Positions 33,909 through 46,500 of a stretch of DNA of 64,000 bases are shown here, in pieces. The first letter of the stretch is position 1, and each line of letters opens with the position of its first letter. The DNA comes from Glandiceps talaboti (Eukaryota > Hemichordata > Enteropneusta > Spengelidae). Both the position numbers and the translations under genes were made by a program. The stretch spans positions 4,295,501 through 4,359,500 of the forward strand of contig NC_135555.1 of assembly GCF_964340395.1 (NCBI RefSeq), read 5' to 3'. Below the pieces are notes generated by a model. The model did no database searches. It was not told where the DNA came from and saw nothing but the letters and a program-made list of their open reading frames with translations.

Positions 33909-36900
33909 CTATACCCAATCTTGGCGCCGTCTCTTAGAATCACTGTGAGAACTGTTTCCTTCACTCTGTGTTGACCTCTTAATTGCAATGTGTGGTCGTT
34001 GTTGACTGCTTCGATCTTGATACATCTGCATTTGTAAGGGTTCATTCAATGGAACATCTTGGTGTTGGCCTTGGTTCTGCCAATAGCTGTCACTGCTTCC
34101 CAAGATTTCTTCTCTTCTGTTTTCTTCATATTGCCAGTATTCCTCCCTTCGAAGACCACTTCTTCCATAGCATTCCTCTTTCCGTTGTCGATACTCTTGT
34201 CGTTCTACGCCACCACTCAGTGAGTACATCTCATGTGATGGTTGGCTACGACTTACTGAGCTTTCCCCAACCTGCCATTCTTGCAATCGATGGCTATCAA
34301 TACCACCAGGAACGGCTTGGGGAAAGGTTTGCCCAATAATTTGTGGAGTTGTTGGTGACAGCATTTGAGGATTACGCAGACCTTGATCCCTATCTTGGTT
34401 TTGTCTTTCAAGGAGTTCAACCTGTTTACTAAGGCTATAGTAAGTATTCTTGTACTTTTGGATAGTAATTGGATCAACATTTCCTGCTGCAATCCTCATC
34501 TCAATCAACGACATCATCTGTTTTACTGACTTCAACTCTGAACTATTGTTACCATCTTCACCAGGATTGTGCTCACTACCTCGATCATGTGACTGTGAGC
34601 CATGGCCATAATCAAATACCTCCTGATTTTGTGGACTTTCATACTCTGACAATTGAGAGATGAGGTCTCTCACACGAAAACTGTTGGCCCGATCTAAATT
34701 GCCGTAAGTAAGAATATGCTCTAAAAAGTCTCTTTGTTGCTGGATTCTTTGCATCATTTCAAACCGAGATGGCTGTTCTTGATGCTGATCCTTGCTATCG
34801 ACTCTTTGCTGATACTGTAATGTTTCAGGTTGTGGCGAGAGAAATCTCTCTTGTGAAATATCACGAGGAGGGCGGGACTGTACGTGTCTTTCTGCCATGC
34901 CTTGATCTTGGTATGCCACTCGGTTGTCCACCTCATGCTGCATCATTGACATCAATTGCTGCAGCTGGTTTTGTGACACAGTTTGGCCTAAATGACTATT
35001 TTTAGTCATCATAGTGATCAGTTGTGCACCAAGCTGTTCGGCAAGTTCTTTGGGAATAAAATCAAGGACATAGTCTCTGTCTTCTCTGGGCATACTTTGC
35101 ATACGACTATGCTGTCTTAACTCATGACCTGCAATTATATAAGAAAAGGACAGGTTAATGAAACATAGGGTATGACTGCATACACTGTAACACATCTTTC
35201 TTTACACATAGTCAAAAGTAATGATATCACCATGACACATAGAAATACCAATACTATTTGACTTAGTGCAATGGGGATGAAATTTACACAGAACAAGTAA
35301 TTTTAAATTGTTTGGACAGATACAAACTCTTCTTGATTGTGAGAGAAAAATATGGTACAACTGGGCTTACATGTACAATGATCACCCACATATTTAAAGA
35401 ATAAAGTATAAATACAGGTACAGACCCTCCATTGTTGAATTCTACATCATATTTATAGCTTATGGAAAGTCCAAGAAAAGGCCCTTTTGTCATTTCATTA
35501 TCGAAGTCTTCATTTTTCTCTATTACCATTATTCTGGCAGCTGTTCATTCTCAACAGCTTTACTTCAAGGTCAACATTGACAGTCAGGAAGTTGTTGCTT
35601 GTCAATGTGATCCTGAGGCAGGCTGTTTGATTACATTGATGTACATTGGCATGTAGCAAATCAGCCACATGAACATTTCAGAAATTATAATAAATGACAG
35701 GCACAATTTAAACTAGACTAAAATACATTACCAAGAGTGTTCTTATCACCTTACGACTGTAGACTAGGCTGTAGGATAGCATGGTGGAAGTCAAAGCAAA
35801 AGAACCCCCACTTACCATTGCCAACAGACCTCTGATCCAATGTACATGCAGTATGTCACTGATACAGAGCTACATATAAAAACTCACTCTGGGAGCTATC
35901 TGCCCATCTTATCTGATTTTGATCATTGTACACCCTACATGTACATGTATATCCAGTGTGGGCATGAACATGTTGGATATACCTGTCAATAAACTAAAAA
36001 AAGTAATGTGATTGCAGGCAACAACTGTTTGTTGCAGAACAACAATCACACATAGCAGTTCCCCTCTGTCATTTGTGGAAAGGGATGAGAAGAGCGCCCC
36101 CAATGGCTGATCTTTTAGTCTAAGTCTAGGCCAGTATAGAATGTGCTGAGCTAGTGCTTTGGGTAAGGTTGAGAACCTGAGTATTGGGTTCGATGGGGAG
36201 GGGATGGGATGGGGTGGGGAAATCATTGAAGTGAAACTTTATAGGTACCATATCTTGTATCCCAACATTAGTGGGAAACTGACATAATTTTTATAGCATT
36301 TGGTATCCTCAGCAATACTGACCATTGCCTGAAGGGTGGGGGGGGGGGGGGTTTAGCCTGGGGGAGGGGGTCTACTTGAGTTTTAGAGTACATTGTACAT
36401 GTCTACATGACATCACATCATTTTGGTTGATAAGACCATTTCTGAGGACAGTCATATATATGTACATATTTACACTGTACCAGCCATGATATGGGCAATG
36501 TGCCATCGTCATCAGTGCACACAAATGTGTCCACACAATATGATACACATCACAGCAGCACATGGGGGTTGTTATGCCATGTCAGTATAGCACAAAATGT
36601 ATCAGTAAGTAGACATTGTTCCTGGTCAGTGGCAATCAAGCTGTAAGTGTTAGACTACTACCACTGTACCAGCGACTGATCATTGGCAAAGATCCATCCA
36701 CTTGGGGAATGTCTTATTTTAGTACAACCTTTTGTGCTAGATCTTAAATTCTTAGAAAAGAATAAGGCCCCATGCCTGCACCACGCGCGAGAGAAACGCC
36801 ACTCAAATTTAAATCCAGAAACACCCTTTGACAACGACATGTGGCTGGCAAGTCCGAATCACTGTTGTCCTCAAGCTTACTTCGTCGCTTCAGTGTCAGT

Positions 36901-37076
36901 AGTAGCTGCAACAGTTGTCGTGTTACTTTGGTTTCTTGGCTTTTTATCGTTCTGGAGTTTGCACTCACAGATAACAATTGTTGCAGCTATACCATACTTA
37001 TGTTACCTCTAATGTCTGTGTCCAATTCGCCGAGGAAATCCTCGTAGGCTTGTTCCAAGTTCTGTCTGCTCGCCAT
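33909..37076 (-). CDS. Glutamine-rich protein of unknown function
   Basis: The large last exon (33909-35128) encodes about 405 residues ending NSSHSDSKRRRQDWV. It is rich in Gln, Arg and Ser, with predicted helical stretches (FIPKELAEQLGAQLITMMTK; LKSVKQMMSLIEMRIAAGNV; YYSLSKQVELLERQN) and a basic terminus that may be a nuclear signal. Upstream exons are tentative: 37007-37076 (MASRQNLEQAYEDFLGELD), a 25-base micro-exon 36881-36905, and 35888-35934 (VYNDQNQIRWADSS). All phases fit, giving about 453 residues, but the micro-exon is a guess. No known domain was recognised. Its start lies 152 bases from the divergent DHRS1 start. Confidence 0.65.
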
Positions 37077-37228
37077 TTTGATTTCCTAGTCTCGCTATTG
37101 AAGCCCGCCCCTTGCGGTCGGAAGGCGAAATTAAATACAAACAGTGAGAGATCAACTTGTGGTCGTGTTGATACAATCTAACTATTTTACATGTAAATGC
37201 CCGGGGATAGGCACTAGGCTGCACAATC
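37077..37228. promoter_or_regulatory. Head-to-head promoter, glutamine-rich gene / DHRS1
   Basis: The two start codons face away from each other across 152 bases. The interval holds a GC box (GCCCGCCCC, near 37104) and an ETS-type CGGAAG (37119-37124), both usual in TATA-less two-way promoters. No TATA box is seen. Confidence 0.55.
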
Positions 37229-40200
37229 ATGTCTCGCCCACTGCTCGGTAAAGTGTGTATTGTGACTGGAGCAAGTCGTGGTATCGGAAAAGGAATTGCT
37301 TTGCAGCTTGGTGAAGCTGGTGCTACAGTTTACATTACAGGTAACTTTTATGGTCGTAGAACTTATACTAGAGAGTGGGACATAATTTATAAAATAGGGG
37401 CAAAAATTGAACATTGACGATATTTGTTTAATTATTAATGGTTCATGTACGCGTGAGACATGAGACGGCAACAGACGTATTATTAACAAATGTCATCAGG
37501 GAAATAGCAATATACATGGTGGGAACGATTGGGGGGGGGGGGGATACAAGGTGGAGGGGCTTGCAAAATTCTGATCGTCTAAAAGGCCTTGAAATGTTTT
37601 GCTCTCGATCGGTGACTCTTTGAACCAAAGTAAATGTCTGCCTGTCATTTACAAAATATAAATACCCCTGATACATTTTGAACCTTCTGAGTGTTGGCTA
37701 AAGTATATATCTCCAGGTCTTAAGAGATTTAATGTTGTGTATGAATGTACTAGAACGTAGTGCATTCATAATACTACCAAATTTTTTCAAAAAACAAATT
37801 ATAGGATCAGCTCATGGTTTGTATGTTTTACAGGTAGAACACTAAAACCTAAGGAATCAGGAACAGCTGGCTCATTACAAGAAACCGCAGAAGAGGTAAC
37901 AAGATAAATATAACTCTTAACTTGAACTTCTAACAATCAGGTTTCATACAAGAACTTACAATGTAAATCATTTTGAGAATATTTTGATAAGGCTGTTGCT
38001 ATTGTGATCAATGTGGTGGAATATAATTAGAAGGTATGCATTGTTAAACATGTATAGTCTTATATAAAATATAATAATAAATTAAGTTACATAACTCGGT
38101 AGAATAGAGTCAGCAATGAGTTACAAATACAGACTTTGTCAATCTTATTAATTTAAAATCCAAAATAATACCCACTTGTCATCCATATGTCAACTGTAAC
38201 TCTACTACATGCATACCATTACAATGTGACCACAGTGTAACTTACTGTAATATTGTACTTTGGTAGGTTGAAGCACGTGGAGGTAAATGCATACCAGTAC
38301 AATGTGACCACAGCAATGACACACATGTTAAGAATTTGTTTGACAAAGTCAGTGAAGAACAGAATGGAAAACTTGATGTCTTAGTCAACAATGCCTACTC
38401 AGCTGTATCAGTAAGTGAAACTCATAGTTCCAACTCAGTCATTTATTTCATTTCAAATTGATTGTCACAAAAATATGTTTGTGTATGAAATACAGTACAT
38501 TCTTCAACATTTCGCTATAAATCATACATACATAAAATTGTTTGTTGAATAGATGTAAATTTACTCATCTTGAAACATATGTTTTGTGTGTCATAGTTGA
38601 ATACTTATGAAAATATTTGTCAAATCACCATTGACCATATTGTACGTTACTGAATCCGTGTACCATAATGACTCACAATATAGGTCTGAGTGTTTAAGTA
38701 TCTTAATTTTGTATTTTTTACTAGTTTTCGGTTTTAGATCTTGTTAAAGTGGCCATATGGATGAGAATTTGGTATTTATTTTGGATTTTTATTTGATAAA
38801 ACAGCTTCACCATGTTTTTCTACTGGAAAAATATTGTGAAATAACCTGTACCAAGTCCATGTTCATATCTCGATCAACTGCAAAACATTAAACAACGTGT
38901 AAAATGTTTGTTATTGTATGTACAATAACAAACTTTTTACACTTTTTGCAACTTTTTGCAATATATTGAGTTATGAACATGGACTTGGTATATGTTCTTT
39001 CACAATATTTTTTCCAGTAGAAAAACATAGTGAAGCTGTTTTATCAAATAAAAATCCAAAATAAATACCAAATTCTCATCCATATGGCCACGTTAATGTG
39101 ATACAAATTAGATTAATTCAATCGCAAATTATGTTTCCAGACACTGGCAAAGGAAGCAGGAAAGAAATTCTGGGATTTTTCACCAGAATTCTGGGATGAA
39201 GTCAATGTGGTTGGATTAAGGTGAGTACATGAATTTCTTGATTTTCAATACAAAACATAACCATTATGGAAGATATATATAATGAAAATATGACCTAGAT
39301 CTTGTGACAAGTGAAATTATAATTATGATGAAAATGTTTTAAAAGTTTTCAAAAATGAAGAATTTATGATGTATTACTAAAAGTGTTATTGTTCCATTTC
39401 AGAGGTCAATATATCTTGTTAATGTTTACACTTCAGAGGTCAATATATCTTGTTAATGTTTACACTTCAGAGGTCAATATATCTTGTTAATGTTTACACT
39501 CCAGAGGTCAATATATCTTATTAATGTTTGCACTTCAGAGGTCAATATATCTTGTTATTGTTTGCATTTCAGAGGTCAATGTATTTTGTTATTATTTAAT
39601 TTCAGAGGTCATTACATTGCATCAGTATATGCAGCCAGAATGATGATACCAGCCAAGCAGGGTTTAATAATCAACATTTCATCTCCTGGTGGTATTTCAT
39701 ATTTATTTAACGTTGCATATGGAGTGGGCAAAGCTGGAGTAAGTTATCACTTATTTCTGTTCTCTTCACGACCCATTACATAAACAGTGTAGTCTAGTTC
39801 TCTGACCTATTCTTACTTCTAGCTGTGCAACGTACAGCATATAAAGAGTTTATGTCACAGAATTAGACAACAGATCACACTCAAGTAAACATTTGTCATC
39901 AGAATGATAGATTTCATCTTATACATGTCGAGTATCAAACAATAACTTTGAGTGTAAATGTTTGCAAGAGAACCCAACATGTATGCATTGATAATCAATT
40001 TAAAATGATTACATGTCCACAATAAAATCAAAGTATTTCTCATAAATGTTATCAATGTAAGTGCTTTTTCAATAAAAACAGTTTAAGTTTGCAATATTGT
40101 TATTACCTGTATCCGTTCTTAGCCATTGTTTGTTTGTTCTATTTACAGTGTGATAAAATGGCTCATGATTTTGCAAAGGAACTTCGTAAACAAAATGTTG

Positions 40201-42134
40201 GAGCTGTTTCTCTTTGGCCTGGAGCAGTCAAGACAGAGATTCTCCTTGATACAATGAATAGTCTAACAGAGGAGCAGAGGGAAAAAAATCCGGTAGACAT
40301 TAATTAGTATTACATAAGTGAGATTTAATTTATAAGTGCATGTACACATGTAAACACATAAAAGGGATCATAAATGATGGAGTCCCAAGGTTTCATAAAC
40401 ATTACCAAAAGCAAGCATTTCAAAAGAAACTCAGTGCATAGCTATTCATTTTGTCTCATGGCTATCCTGCTTGAGAATATCTTTTGACATTCCATGGTGT
40501 AGATATGAACTAGAAGCCTGTGTGTTCATTACCTGATGTACTTCCATTAGCTAACTTAGAAGCCTGTGTGTTCATTACCTGATGTACTTCCATTAGCTAA
40601 CTTAGAAGCCTGCATGTTCATTACCTGATGTACTTCAATTAGCTAACTTTGAAGCCTGTGTGTTCATTACCTGGTGTACTTCCATTAGCTAACTTAGAAG
40701 TATAGTATACACTGTTGATTTCTTTTTCCTTATCACAGACGATGAAAATATTCCTCCGCGGAGAATCACCAGAATATGCTGGAAAAGCTGTCATACATTT
40801 GGCATCAGGTAAGTTGTGTGCATGCTTCTTTGTACTGCGATTGTATTCCACAGGTGTCACTGTCTACCATCATGTCATATATATATATATATATAATTGT
40901 GCAATGGATTTTGCACTTTAAATTTGAAGATTATGGCCAGAAACTGGAAAAACTGTTGTACATCTCACATCAGGTGATTCATACGCAGTTATTGCATGGA
41001 AGGTTAAACTCAGTGTATATCCTTGAAATGCACTCATTGGGTCAAATCAGTAAAATATGATAATTAGTTCTTGTACAGTGGCCAAGAGTTTAATTACTTA
41101 TGAAGCTTAAAAAAATAATTGTTTGGTTCCGGTTACCCGACCCCACCTAGATTTTCATTGCCAACCCTAAACCTTTTTTTACATATTCGTGAAAAAAATG
41201 ACAAAATTGCAAAAAGCGTTGAAGTCTCACGAAAAGTAGTGAATGTAGAAACTGACATCAACTATAAAAACACAAAATAAAACTGTTCTTAAAATCTGTG
41301 ATGGCTGTACATCTGATAGGAAGAAATAAACAACACAGAGACCATTTGGAAAACATTGGAAAAGGTGAACTAGACACTCACACAGAAAAAAATACATAAT
41401 AAAATGTTTTTTTAAAAATTGTACCTACCCCCACCTATTCTAAAATTAAGCATATTTTAGAACCACACGATTTTTTTTATTTGGCCTGAGTAACAGTTTG
41501 ACAAAGCCTGTTTATTATTATTATTTTATTAGAACCCTAGGTGTCTGCTCTGTATTTGGTTCCTTTTGTATTTGTTTTTGTTGTCATTAACAAAATACAG
41601 AGCAGACACTGTGTACACCATATACCCTATATGAAATGTGTTTGGTCTATGGTGTAAGGGTGGTTTGTGTGCGTGTGCATGTGTGTTTTGTCATGAAACC
41701 TCATGATTAGTCTCACTGATCTTGATATATCATTTAATAGCATTGCAAGCTAAGATGAAATCTGTATTACAATTGCACATATTGATTGAACAACCACAAT
41801 ATAGTTTGGAGTTTGCATGGAATAGCAAAAAAAGTAACATCTACATGTACAAAGTATGACAAGAATCTTAAGTTTATGTTGATCAAAAATGTTGCTGCAA
41901 CTGTATGTTTGTTTCATAGATCCAAATATCATGAAGAAAAGTGGTCGAATCTTAATGGCAGGAGATCTTGCAAGAGAATATGGATTCAAAGACATTGATG
42001 GCAGAGATCCTTTTCACTTCAGGTGTCTCAAAGATTTAATATCACAAAGTGGTCATACATGGCTGGCAATGATGGTACCAGGGTTCATTATGATACCATA
42101 TTGGATGATTGCAGTCGGAACTCACAAATTTTGA
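37229..42134 (+). CDS. DHRS1: DHRS1, short-chain dehydrogenase/reductase
   Basis: Eight in-phase exons: 37229-37340, 37834-37895, 38267-38410, 39141-39220, 39606-39738, 40149-40292, 40739-40808 and 41920-42134. They give 319 residues against 313 in human. The NAD(P)-binding TGASRGIG motif is at residues 13-20, NNAYS at 99-103 replaces the usual NNAG, the catalytic serine is at 158/159, and YGVGK (Tyr171, Lys175) completes the active site. The DLAREYGFKDIDGRDP segment and the hydrophobic end with AVGTHKF match DHRS1 specifically. The vertebrate enzyme is an ER-associated reductase acting on steroids and other carbonyl compounds. Introns carry several decayed copies of exon edges. A poly(A) signal lies at 42389-42394. 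Confidence 0.95.
38743..39096. mobile_element. 354-base palindromic inverted-repeat element
   Basis: The left arm begins GTTAAAGTGGCCATATGGAT and the right arm ends with its near-inverse. The arms stay similar nearly to the centre, TTATTGTATGTACAATAACA. It could fold into one long hairpin. It lies in the DHRS1 intron 4. A degraded relative is at 2250-2530. Confidence 0.8.
39403..39605 (+). repeat. Six tandem 34-base copies of a DHRS1 splice acceptor
   Basis: Each unit carries TTTCAG or CTTCAG followed by AGGTCA, the start of the real exon at 39606, then ATATATCTTGTTAATGTTT. Units start at 39403, 39437, 39471, 39505, 39539 and 39573. The true acceptor is thus the last of seven look-alikes. 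Confidence 0.9.
40490..40702. repeat. 46-base tandem repeat, about four copies
   Basis: Units contain TAGAAGCCTGTGTGTTCATT and ACCTGATGTACTTCCATTAG. The array ends 36 bases before DHRS1 exon 7. Confidence 0.9.
41110..41480. mobile_element. Interspersed repeat related to 4880-5190
   Basis: Shares GGTTACCCGACCCCACCTAG-like and CCAACCCTAAACC-poly(T) blocks with the AMFR copy. The end carries the matching CCTACCCCCACCTA block. Non-coding, in the last DHRS1 intron. Confidence 0.4.
41539..41612. repeat. Hairpin-forming inverted repeat
   Basis: GTGTCTGCTCTGTATTT is the inverse of AAATACAGAGCAGACAC, separated by about 40 bases. It lies in the last DHRS1 intron. Confidence 0.8.
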
Positions 42135-43594
42135 ATTTGCTATCTTATCCCTATGAAAAACATTAGCCTGTTTGAAGTGCAACTGTGATTTTCTGTTTAA
42201 ATCTCTCCTTGCCTGTTTACGGTGCAACCGGTATATTTTTTAATCTCTCCTAGCCTGTTTGTGGTGCTAGTGATATATTTCTAGGTATGAGAGGTTAAGC
42301 GGAATACACCACTAGCACTGGCTGTTTTGTGATACTAAGTTTGTACACGGCTTAGAGCAGTTTTCATTTCTATACCAACACAATGGAAAATAAAAATACT
42401 AATTTTATTGAGATAGTATCTACTGTTTCAGTTTCAATATTTTATTTCAACTTTGTATTGTATACTTAAAGTTTGACAGCCTATTGTATCTTATTAAAAT
42501 GATTATATACAATGAAAAATAATAAACCAAAACACATGATATAATTTTGTATTCAACATGACAAGTTTATTGAGTATTGTGTAGTGGCTGTAGCTGCTTC
42601 ACAAATCTGCAGTGTAAATACATATACTAGATACAATATGAATAATCTCCATCAAGATAAAGTTTGTTAAATCTAAACATTCCAGTGTTGTGTAAATTTA
42701 CATAATACAAGTTTGTTTTTAGAGAATACAGACATTCAACCCTATCATTAGCGGTCAATACAACATTGTTTTCTTACAGCCTTGTCACAAAGTCTTTGCA
42801 AATCGGAGTTTCTACAAAACAGGTAAAAATGTCTTTGCAAAAAAGAAAATAGACAATATTCATACGGTGTTATTGCTGTACAATTTTTACAAGTTGGGCA
42901 TTTATTACTTGTATTGTCTAATTTGTCATCTGGCAAGAAATATTAAGATACAACTATTTTCAATGTCCATGTCACCGACGTATCCAACCCTGTATGCAAG
43001 TAACTTACTGTTACATCTATGGAAATTAGATTTCATCACAAGTTTAATCATTATGGTATGATGTGCAACTATTATGCTTCAACAATCAATCTTGTACTAA
43101 TGCTAATTTCAAGTCCCAATCAGCCCTGTCTGGTGCCAACCAACATCAGCAGAACTCTTGTATCCACAGTAGTATCAATTATTATTCTGAGATTTGACCT
43201 TTTCAAATTTGGATTTGCATGATGATTGGATGTAAGTGAAAGTGTGTTCACCTTTGACCCCTCTATGAAATCCATGACCCTGCAGCCTCTTTATATATTG
43301 TTTTGTGATTTATTCTACTTGACCTTTTTAAAAGGTTCTCAAACCTCAAAGTTTTCTGTTAATTGTATGTACATTAATCTGTTCCAAAAATGACAAAATT
43401 TAGACAGCTAAAACATACTACTAGTTCACAAACAGCCTTTTACACAAAATATAGGCTAATTATAGAGCAGATCTGTTATCATACACTTTCAATTTAAGTT
43501 CTAATTTCATTTCAGTTTAGAAAATAACAAACAACAAACACAAAAAAGCCTTGAAGGATGATTTTCGGCATGACTCAGCAGGTTGGTTTTTAGT
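42135..43594. other. Convergent 3' ends of DHRS1 (plus) and GOT2 (minus)
   Basis: No exon is seen. AATAAA at 42389-42394 serves DHRS1. A TTTATT near 42563 (AATAAA on the minus strand) could serve GOT2, which would leave the two 3' UTRs very close together. Confidence 0.5.
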
Positions 43595-46500
43595 TTACTT
43601 TGTGACTTCATGAATGGCATGGGCAAGGTAAGCATTGTTCTTAGATGAGATCCCTGCCACCGAGATACGGCCATCTTTAGTTAGGTATACAGAGTGATCT
43701 TTGGTAATTTTTGCAACCTGCAGACAAAAAATAGATTGATAAAGATTAGGTGAGAAATACATTCAGTACTTCTGTGCAATTCTTGGTACCTACAATAGTA
43801 TTTCATCTCATGCTAGAGGGTCAAAATGGAACAAGGTTGACTTCTCATATGTGCTTATAGTAATGCATGTGTAATGCATTAAGTCATGGTGTTGACTAAG
43901 AAACTGAAAGTGTGTTATCTTATGACATGTCAAGGTGGTAGAATTATATTTCAGGAACTGAGATTTGAAGATGATAAGTTAGCTGTAAAGTTTTATGATT
44001 TCTGGCTTATTAAAATGTAATAAGGGTAAACAGTTGGCAAATACTTCTGTTTGTTTAAAATTGTCTGTAACCACTCCAAATATACTTGTACATGTACTTG
44101 CATTCATAAAGTTCAAACTGGTCTTTCCTAAGATCAATATTTCATGGAGTATAGCCCTTTTACCAGGATTACAAAACCATATTGAAAACACTGATCATGA
44201 ATCCTCACCTGGTCTGGCGTTAGTCCAGTGAAACAAAACATGCCAATTTGGTCTATGATGTGCTGCCAGTTGCGAGTAGATCCTTCCTTTTTAAGGTTAG
44301 CAACAAGCTGTTCTCTCATGTTGATGATTCTGTCTGCCATTCCCTTAACTTCACCCAACCTAAAAAAATAAACATACATCACAAATAAGACATAAATACA
44401 AATAAAACACACAAAAACACAAAATAGTAAAAAAAAAAATTTGAATAGTCAGATGAGCTCATATAAAAACAAACTTGAGGAGTCACTTATTGCAGACTCC
44501 TTAGTTCTGGTGTTAAATGAGATAGTAGATGCCACTCATGGTTCACGGAGTAGCCTGACAACATTCAGATTTATGCTTGATTTATGTGTAAACTCTTTGT
44601 CATGCTAAAGTTAGGGTGTCTCTTACCATTGACTCCTTAGTTCTGGTGTCAAGAGGATAGTAGATGCAATTCTGGGTCCACTGAGTGGTGGATTGGAATA
44701 CATTGGTCTGATGATAATTTTCAGCTGAGATTCCACACGCTTGGCTTCTTCCTCAGATTCACAGACCATTGTAAATGCACCGACACGTTCACCTGTAAAA
44801 TAGAACTAGGTGAAAATCTTGGCCAACAAGGCTGCAGTCCATTCAACATGTACCATAGAGCATGGAGGTATAAATACAACTAAACCTTCTTTCTTGCCTC
44901 GCGTTATCAATAAATTTGTAAGAATAGAGTACTTTGTGGCAAATGGAAGTTAAAATCATAATGCCTACAGTGTTAAGATAGCTACATGACTGCATTTCAA
45001 AGAGATGCAGAGTTTATATGAAAATAACTGGATAGTACTATTTATACAAGCATAAGATTTGAACTGGTCTGTCTCTGATTCAATTCCCTATGTGCGGATA
45101 CAGCATACTACTGTTTCTAACTAAAGTCGTGGGTTATCACCACAAGAGAAATACAGACTCATTGCTGTATTGAATACCTACCATACAAACCCATGTTCTT
45201 TGCAAATGACTGAGACAGAGCAATATTGTGACCCTCGTCTACAAACATCCTCATAGCTGCAGCATCTTTGTCAATGTCTCCACTAGCAAAGCCTTGGTAA
45301 GCCATGTCAAAGTACGCCAACAAATTACGTGACTAGATGTAAAAGTACAGAAATATTATAAGTTTATATGAAAGCTTTGTCAATGTCTCTGCTAGCAAAG
45401 TCTTGCTATAACTTGTAAGCCTAAGCCCATGTCAAAGTAAGTCAACAATTGAACCGGTGGAGTACAAATAGGAACATACAAAGTAAGAACATGTGAAATC
45501 TATGTCAACAGCATTACTGGGAAGTCTTCTTAGGCACATCAAAGTATGAGACTGGATTTGAAAGTAGTATGACATCTAGGATTTATGTGGAATCTGAGGT
45601 GGGAATCTTTGCTAATGTTTCCATTGGCACTGTTTTGACGTGCAACATCAGAGATTGTATCCCATCATATTGAGACAGATGTATACATAAATCATGTATC
45701 ATGTGGCACTGTTGTTTTGATGTGCAACATCAGAGATTGTATCCCATCATATTGAGACAGATGATATACATAAATCATGTATCATGTGGCACTGTTGTTT
45801 TGATGTGCAACATCAGAGATTGTATCCCATCATATTGAGACTCTGATGTATACATAAATCATGTAACATGTAAACTTTTCATGTCATACCTTTCAAAGGT
45901 GTGGGTAATTTCAATGTAGAAATAAGAAGATGAATGAGAAAAGGATAACCAATAACAGCATGAATACAACTGTAATATGACAGCAGTATCAAAATAGTTG
46001 GGATTGTATTTACAATATATATGTCACAAAACATGCCTGCAAGTGTATTTATAAAATATAAGTTTACCTTGATAACACTGCATAGTTCCTTCCATTGCTC
46101 TGGCTGTAAACATTAAGACAATATGCATTTATTGTACAATGGGAATTGAAACTGAAGAAAAGTTTCTTCATCTTCACAAACATATGCTTGCTAGATGTGT
46201 TTACAGTAGTTCCATATGTGTTTGGTTTGTATATTCATATTAGTCTAGATGCTATCTGTGGCCTGGAGTCTCTTCTCATGTCTAGCTCAGTGAGGTGCTG
46301 AGATGAAATTTCACATTCAAATGAAGCCACCCATACAGTTATATGCAATTCAACACAAATAGAAGACGAAAAACACTTTGTTCTACAATGTCCCATTTAT
46401 GATTTACACAGGCAAGACCTATTTAATGACGCTGATATATATATTGATAATTTTATAAACTTACCAGAAGAACAAAAAATTTAAAGAAACAATGAACAAC

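Noticed and set aside
36744-36977. Minus frame of 77 codons upstream of the glutamine-rich gene
   Set aside because: None of its acceptor positions fits the phase set by the neighbouring exons; only a 25-base micro-exon in another frame does, and that is tentative.
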